From: Pseudomonas oligotrophica
GTDB taxonomy: Bacteria > Pseudomonadota > Gammaproteobacteria > Pseudomonadales > Pseudomonadaceae
Assembly (NCBI RefSeq): GCF_021726475.1
Contig: NZ_JAKJRU010000001.1
Coordinates: 797,178 to 861,177, forward strand
Direction of reading: 5' to 3'
DNA: 64,000 nucleotides
A program made the position numbers and the translations under genes. Positions 59,425 through 64,000 of the stretch are shown one piece after another; position 1 is the stretch's first letter; every line of letters starts with the position of its first letter. A model generated the notes under the pieces. It was given only the letters and a program-made list of their open reading frames with translations, searched no databases and was not told where the DNA came from.

Positions 59425-59775
59425 ATGAGTGTCGAATCCTTCACGCCGATGGCTATCCAGTTCACCCAGGGAGCCGCGAGCAAAGTGAAGAGTCTTGTCG
59501 AGGAGGAAGGTAATCCTCGGCTGAAATTGCGGGTTTTCGTGACGGGTGGCGGCTGTTCCGGCTTCCAGTACGGCTTCACGTTCGATGAGGACCTCGCCGA
59601 GGACGACACCATCATCGAGCGTGAAGGCGTCAGCCTGGTGGTCGATGCGATGAGCTTCCAGTATCTGGCGGGGGCGGAGGTTGATTATCAGGAAGGGCTG
59701 GAGGGGTCGCGCTTCGTGATCAAGAACCCGAACGCGAGCACGACCTGCGGCTGCGGCCAATCGTTCTCCATCTGA
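59425..59775 (+). CDS. erpA: Iron-sulfur cluster insertion protein ErpA
   Basis: A-type carrier that delivers [4Fe-4S] clusters to target enzymes. It has 116 residues. The three cluster cysteines are in [13 protein letters not shown] (about 42) and [11 protein letters not shown] (about 108/110). The N-terminus [20 protein letters not shown] is typical of ErpA rather than IscA. It is monocistronic, with a promoter ahead and a strong terminator after it. Confidence 0.97.
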   Translation: MSVESFTPMAIQFTQGAASKVKSLVEEEGNPRLKLRVFVTGGGCSGFQYGFTFDEDLAEDDTIIEREGVSLVVDAMSFQYLAGAEVDYQEGLEGSRFVIKNPNASTTCGCGQSFSI

Positions 59776-59792
59776 CGCCGGCGTGGTCGAAG

Positions 59793-59824
59793 AAGCCGCA
59801 CAGCCCTTGGGCGTGCGGCTTTTT

Positions 59825-59825
<1 letters not shown>
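59793..59825 (+). terminator. Rho-independent terminator after erpA
   Basis: Stem AAGCCGCAC / GTGCGGCTT with an inner GCCC-TT-GGGC stem, then a T run. It lies between the convergent erpA and anmK genes; on the anmK side an A-rich flank gives a partial T run, so it may serve both. Confidence 0.9.
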
Positions 59826-62322
<2,497 letters not shown>

Positions 62323-62451
62323 TAGCGTCTGGCGTTTTTGTGCTCGGAGTAACTGCCTAAAATATAAGCAAAGCCGGAGCGGGGCAACCCTGCGAGCCGG
62401 ATTTCGGTCCCCGTCTGACCGGTGGATGGCTTGTATTTCGGCCCTGTTCTT

Positions 62452-62461
62452 GTAACGTTAC
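62452..62461. promoter_or_regulatory. Perfect palindrome in the M23-tyrS intergenic region
   Basis: GTAACGTTAC, a ten-base perfect palindrome, 29 bases before the tyrS ATG in the 168-base divergent gap. It could be a regulator site; no regulator is known to me for it, and it could also be chance. Confidence 0.3.
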
Positions 62462-62490
62462 GGCCTTCGATTTTGCTGGGGTGAGCTGTA

Positions 62491-63696
62491 ATGAGGTCAG
62501 TCAAGGAACAGTTGTCCGTCATCAAGCGCGGCGCCGACGAGGTGCTCGTCGAGTCGGAGCTGGTCGCCAAGCTTGAGCGCGGGCAGCCGCTTCGGATCAA
62601 GGCAGGCTTCGATCCGACCGCCCCGGACCTTCACCTCGGACATACCGTCCTTATTAATAAGCTGCGTCAGTTTCAGGAACTGGGGCATCAGGTCGTCTTT
62701 CTGATCGGTGACTTCACCGGCATGATCGGCGACCCGAGCGGCAAGAGCGCCACGCGCCCGCCGCTCACGCGCGACCAGGTGCTGGAGAACGCCGAGACCT
62801 ACAAGGCACAGGTGTTCAAGATCCTCGATCCGCAGAAGACCGAGGTCGCCTTCAATTCCTCCTGGATGGATCAGCTCAGTCCTGCTGACTTCATCCGGCT
62901 CGCCTCGCAGTACACCGTGGCCCGCATGCTCGAGCGCGATGACTTCAAGAAGCGGTACGAGGGCAATCAGTCGATCGCCATCCACGAATTCCTTTATCCG
63001 CTCGTCCAGGGCTATGACTCGGTTGCGCTGCGTGCCGACGTCGAGTTGGGCGGTACGGATCAGAAGTTCAACCTGCTGATGGGGCGCGAGTTGCAGCGCG
63101 CCTATGGCCAGGAGAGTCAGTGCATCGTCACCATGCCGCTGCTGGAGGGGTTGGACGGGATCAAGAAGATGTCCAAGTCGCTGGGTAACTATGTGGGGAT
63201 CCAGGAAGCGCCTGGCGTCATGTACGGGAAGCTGGTGTCAATGCCGGATGCCCTGATGTGGCGTTACTTCGAACTGCTCAGCTTTCGGCCGCTTGAAGAA
63301 ATCGAAGCATTCCGCGGTGACGTGGAGCGTGGGGCCAATCCGCGAGACATCAAGATCAAGCTTGCAGAGGAGCTGGTGGCTCGCTTCCATGGCGAGGAGG
63401 CGGCGGCCACGGCGCATCGCTCGGCAGGCAATCGCCTGAAGGATGGCGAGGTGCCTGAAGATATTCCGGTGGTCGAGCTCGCCTCGTCGGAGCCGATGCC
63501 GGTTTCGTCTGTGCTGAACAAGGCGGGGCTGGCCAAGAATGCTGCGGCGGCAAGGGATCTGCTCGGTGCCGGGAGCGTAAAAGTGGATGGTGCGGTGGTG
63601 GATCGCTCCTTTGTCTTCGCGCTGGGTTCGGAGCATGTCTGCCAGGCAGGCAAGAAGGCATTTGCCAGGATTCGCGTCGCCGAGGAGAAAAATTGA
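62491..63696 (+). CDS. tyrS: Tyrosyl-tRNA synthetase
   Basis: Class I synthetase charging tRNA-Tyr. It has 401 residues, the longer bacterial form. HIGH motif as HLGH in [19 protein letters not shown] (about 38-56), the tyrosine-binding region [19 protein letters not shown] (about 187-205), the KMSKS motif in [15 protein letters not shown] (about 226-240), and a C-terminal S4 RNA-binding domain ([27 protein letters not shown], about 335-365). It starts at 62491 after GGGGTGAGC. The next locus to the right is expected to be an rRNA operon. Confidence 0.97.
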   Translation: MRSVKEQLSVIKRGADEVLVESELVAKLERGQPLRIKAGFDPTAPDLHLGHTVLINKLRQFQELGHQVVFLIGDFTGMIGDPSGKSATRPPLTRDQVLENAETYKAQVFKILDPQKTEVAFNSSWMDQLSPADFIRLASQYTVARMLERDDFKKRYEGNQSIAIHEFLYPLVQGYDSVALRADVELGGTDQKFNLLMGRELQRAYGQESQCIVTMPLLEGLDGIKKMSKSLGNYVGIQEAPGVMYGKLVSMPDALMWRYFELLSFRPLEEIEAFRGDVERGANPRDIKIKLAEELVARFHGEEAAATAHRSAGNRLKDGEVPEDIPVVELASSEPMPVSSVLNKAGLAKNAAAARDLLGAGSVKVDGAVVDRSFVFALGSEHVCQAGKKAFARIRVAEEKN

Positions 63697-63705
63697 ATAT
63701 TGGTG

Positions 63706-63733
63706 TTGACGCCCTCCGAAACCCGCCTATAAT
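63706..63733 (+). promoter_or_regulatory. rRNA operon promoter candidate 1
   Basis: TTGACG, 16 bases, TATAAT: a near-consensus sigma-70 promoter ten bases after the tyrS stop, followed by a GC-containing discriminator (TCGCACC). Confidence 0.85.
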
Positions 63734-63803
63734 TCGCACCACTTTCGCAGCGAACTTCGACGGAAAAGCCTGATAAATCAACAGGTTAGGAAGTCGAAAG
63801 GGG

Positions 63804-63831
63804 TTGCAAGGGCGGTGGATTCGAGTAGAAT
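63804..63831 (+). promoter_or_regulatory. rRNA operon promoter candidate 2
   Basis: TTGCAA, 16 bases, TAGAAT, followed by a very GC-rich discriminator GCGCCGCGCC, typical of stringently controlled promoters. It is 98 bases downstream of candidate 1. Confidence 0.65.
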
Positions 63832-63908
63832 GCGCCGCGCCGGCAGGGTGAGGTTGAAGCGCTGCCGGTGTCTCGTTCGAAGCTCGGGCGAGGCGGTGAA
63901 AAAGGCGG

Positions 63909-63936
63909 TTGACAGCGAAGATAGACGCTGTATGAT
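63909..63936 (+). promoter_or_regulatory. rRNA operon promoter candidate 3
   Basis: TTGACA, 16 bases, TATGAT, followed by TCGCCTCCCGC. It has a perfect -35 and the same spacer length as the two upstream candidates. It is 105 bases beyond candidate 2. The last 64 bases of the window would be the rRNA leader; 16S rRNA itself is outside. Confidence 0.8.
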
Positions 63937-64000
63937 TCGCCTCCCGCTTCAAGAGGTTGAGAGATCGGCGAGGCGGCAAGCGATTGAGTAGAAAAGAAAA

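Overview
The window is high-GC gammaproteobacterial chromosome of the Pseudomonas type (Pseudomonas sensu lato). I infer this from gene content and from gene order as I remember it in P. aeruginosa PAO1. The order leuS / zinc-ribbon gene / elyC-like / lnt-corC-ybeY-ybeZ-miaB / hemL / thiE-thiD / ladS-like / aidB-like matches the PA3987-PA3972 block. urtABCDE next to ureDABC (with a PITA acetyltransferase inside) matches PA4858-PA4868. coq7 / HIT / hemJ / argC / erpA / anmK / M23 peptidase / tyrS matches PA0655-PA0668. No database search was possible, so genus and species are inference.

Layout. (1) 1-15481: core housekeeping genes for tRNA charging, lipoprotein N-acylation, ribosome and tRNA maturation, haem and thiamine synthesis, a membrane sensor kinase of the LadS type and an AidB-type acyl-CoA dehydrogenase. 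(2) 15551-29414: a complete type I-E CRISPR-Cas locus on the + strand. Array 1 (30 good repeats plus a decayed last one) is followed by cas3-casA-casB-cas7e-cas5e-cas6e, then a KilA-N domain gene, then cas1-cas2, a well conserved leader, and array 2 (39 good repeats plus a possible decayed last one). (3) 29742-33326: a CoA-transferase of the acetyl-CoA hydrolase family with a strong terminator, AMP nucleosidase and a small DUF2789 protein. (4) 33336-53120: a nitrogen-acquisition region with urease accessory genes (hupE, ureG, ureF, ureE), structural genes (ureD, ureA, ureB, ureC) and a urea ABC importer (urtABCDE). It is interleaved with two GNAT acetyltransferases, an EamA exporter, an oxaloacetate decarboxylase, a TorF-like lipoprotein, a DksA-like zinc finger protein and a P-type ATPase. 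(5) 53402-63696: RluE, a globin, an Lrp-type regulator, Coq7, HemJ, ArgC, ErpA, AnmK, an M23 peptidase and TyrRS. The window ends in three tandem promoter-like sequences that very probably drive an rRNA operon lying just outside.

How the parts work together. The urease/urt region reads as a nitrogen-starvation regulon. I see a sigma-54 (-24/-12) type promoter upstream of each of ureD, ureE and urtA. At ureD there is also an NtrC-type dyad about 80 bases further upstream. UrtABCDE would import urea, UreABC would hydrolyse it, and UreDEFG with HupE would supply and insert nickel.

The most interesting item is the KilA-N gene (24904-25716). It lies between the Cascade genes and the adaptation genes, with its own ribosome binding site and only one base before cas1. 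This is the best candidate here for an undescribed CRISPR accessory factor. The CRISPR arrays also carry useful evolutionary detail: different hairpin loops in the two arrays, a fossil repeat that links them, and one array with no recognisable leader.
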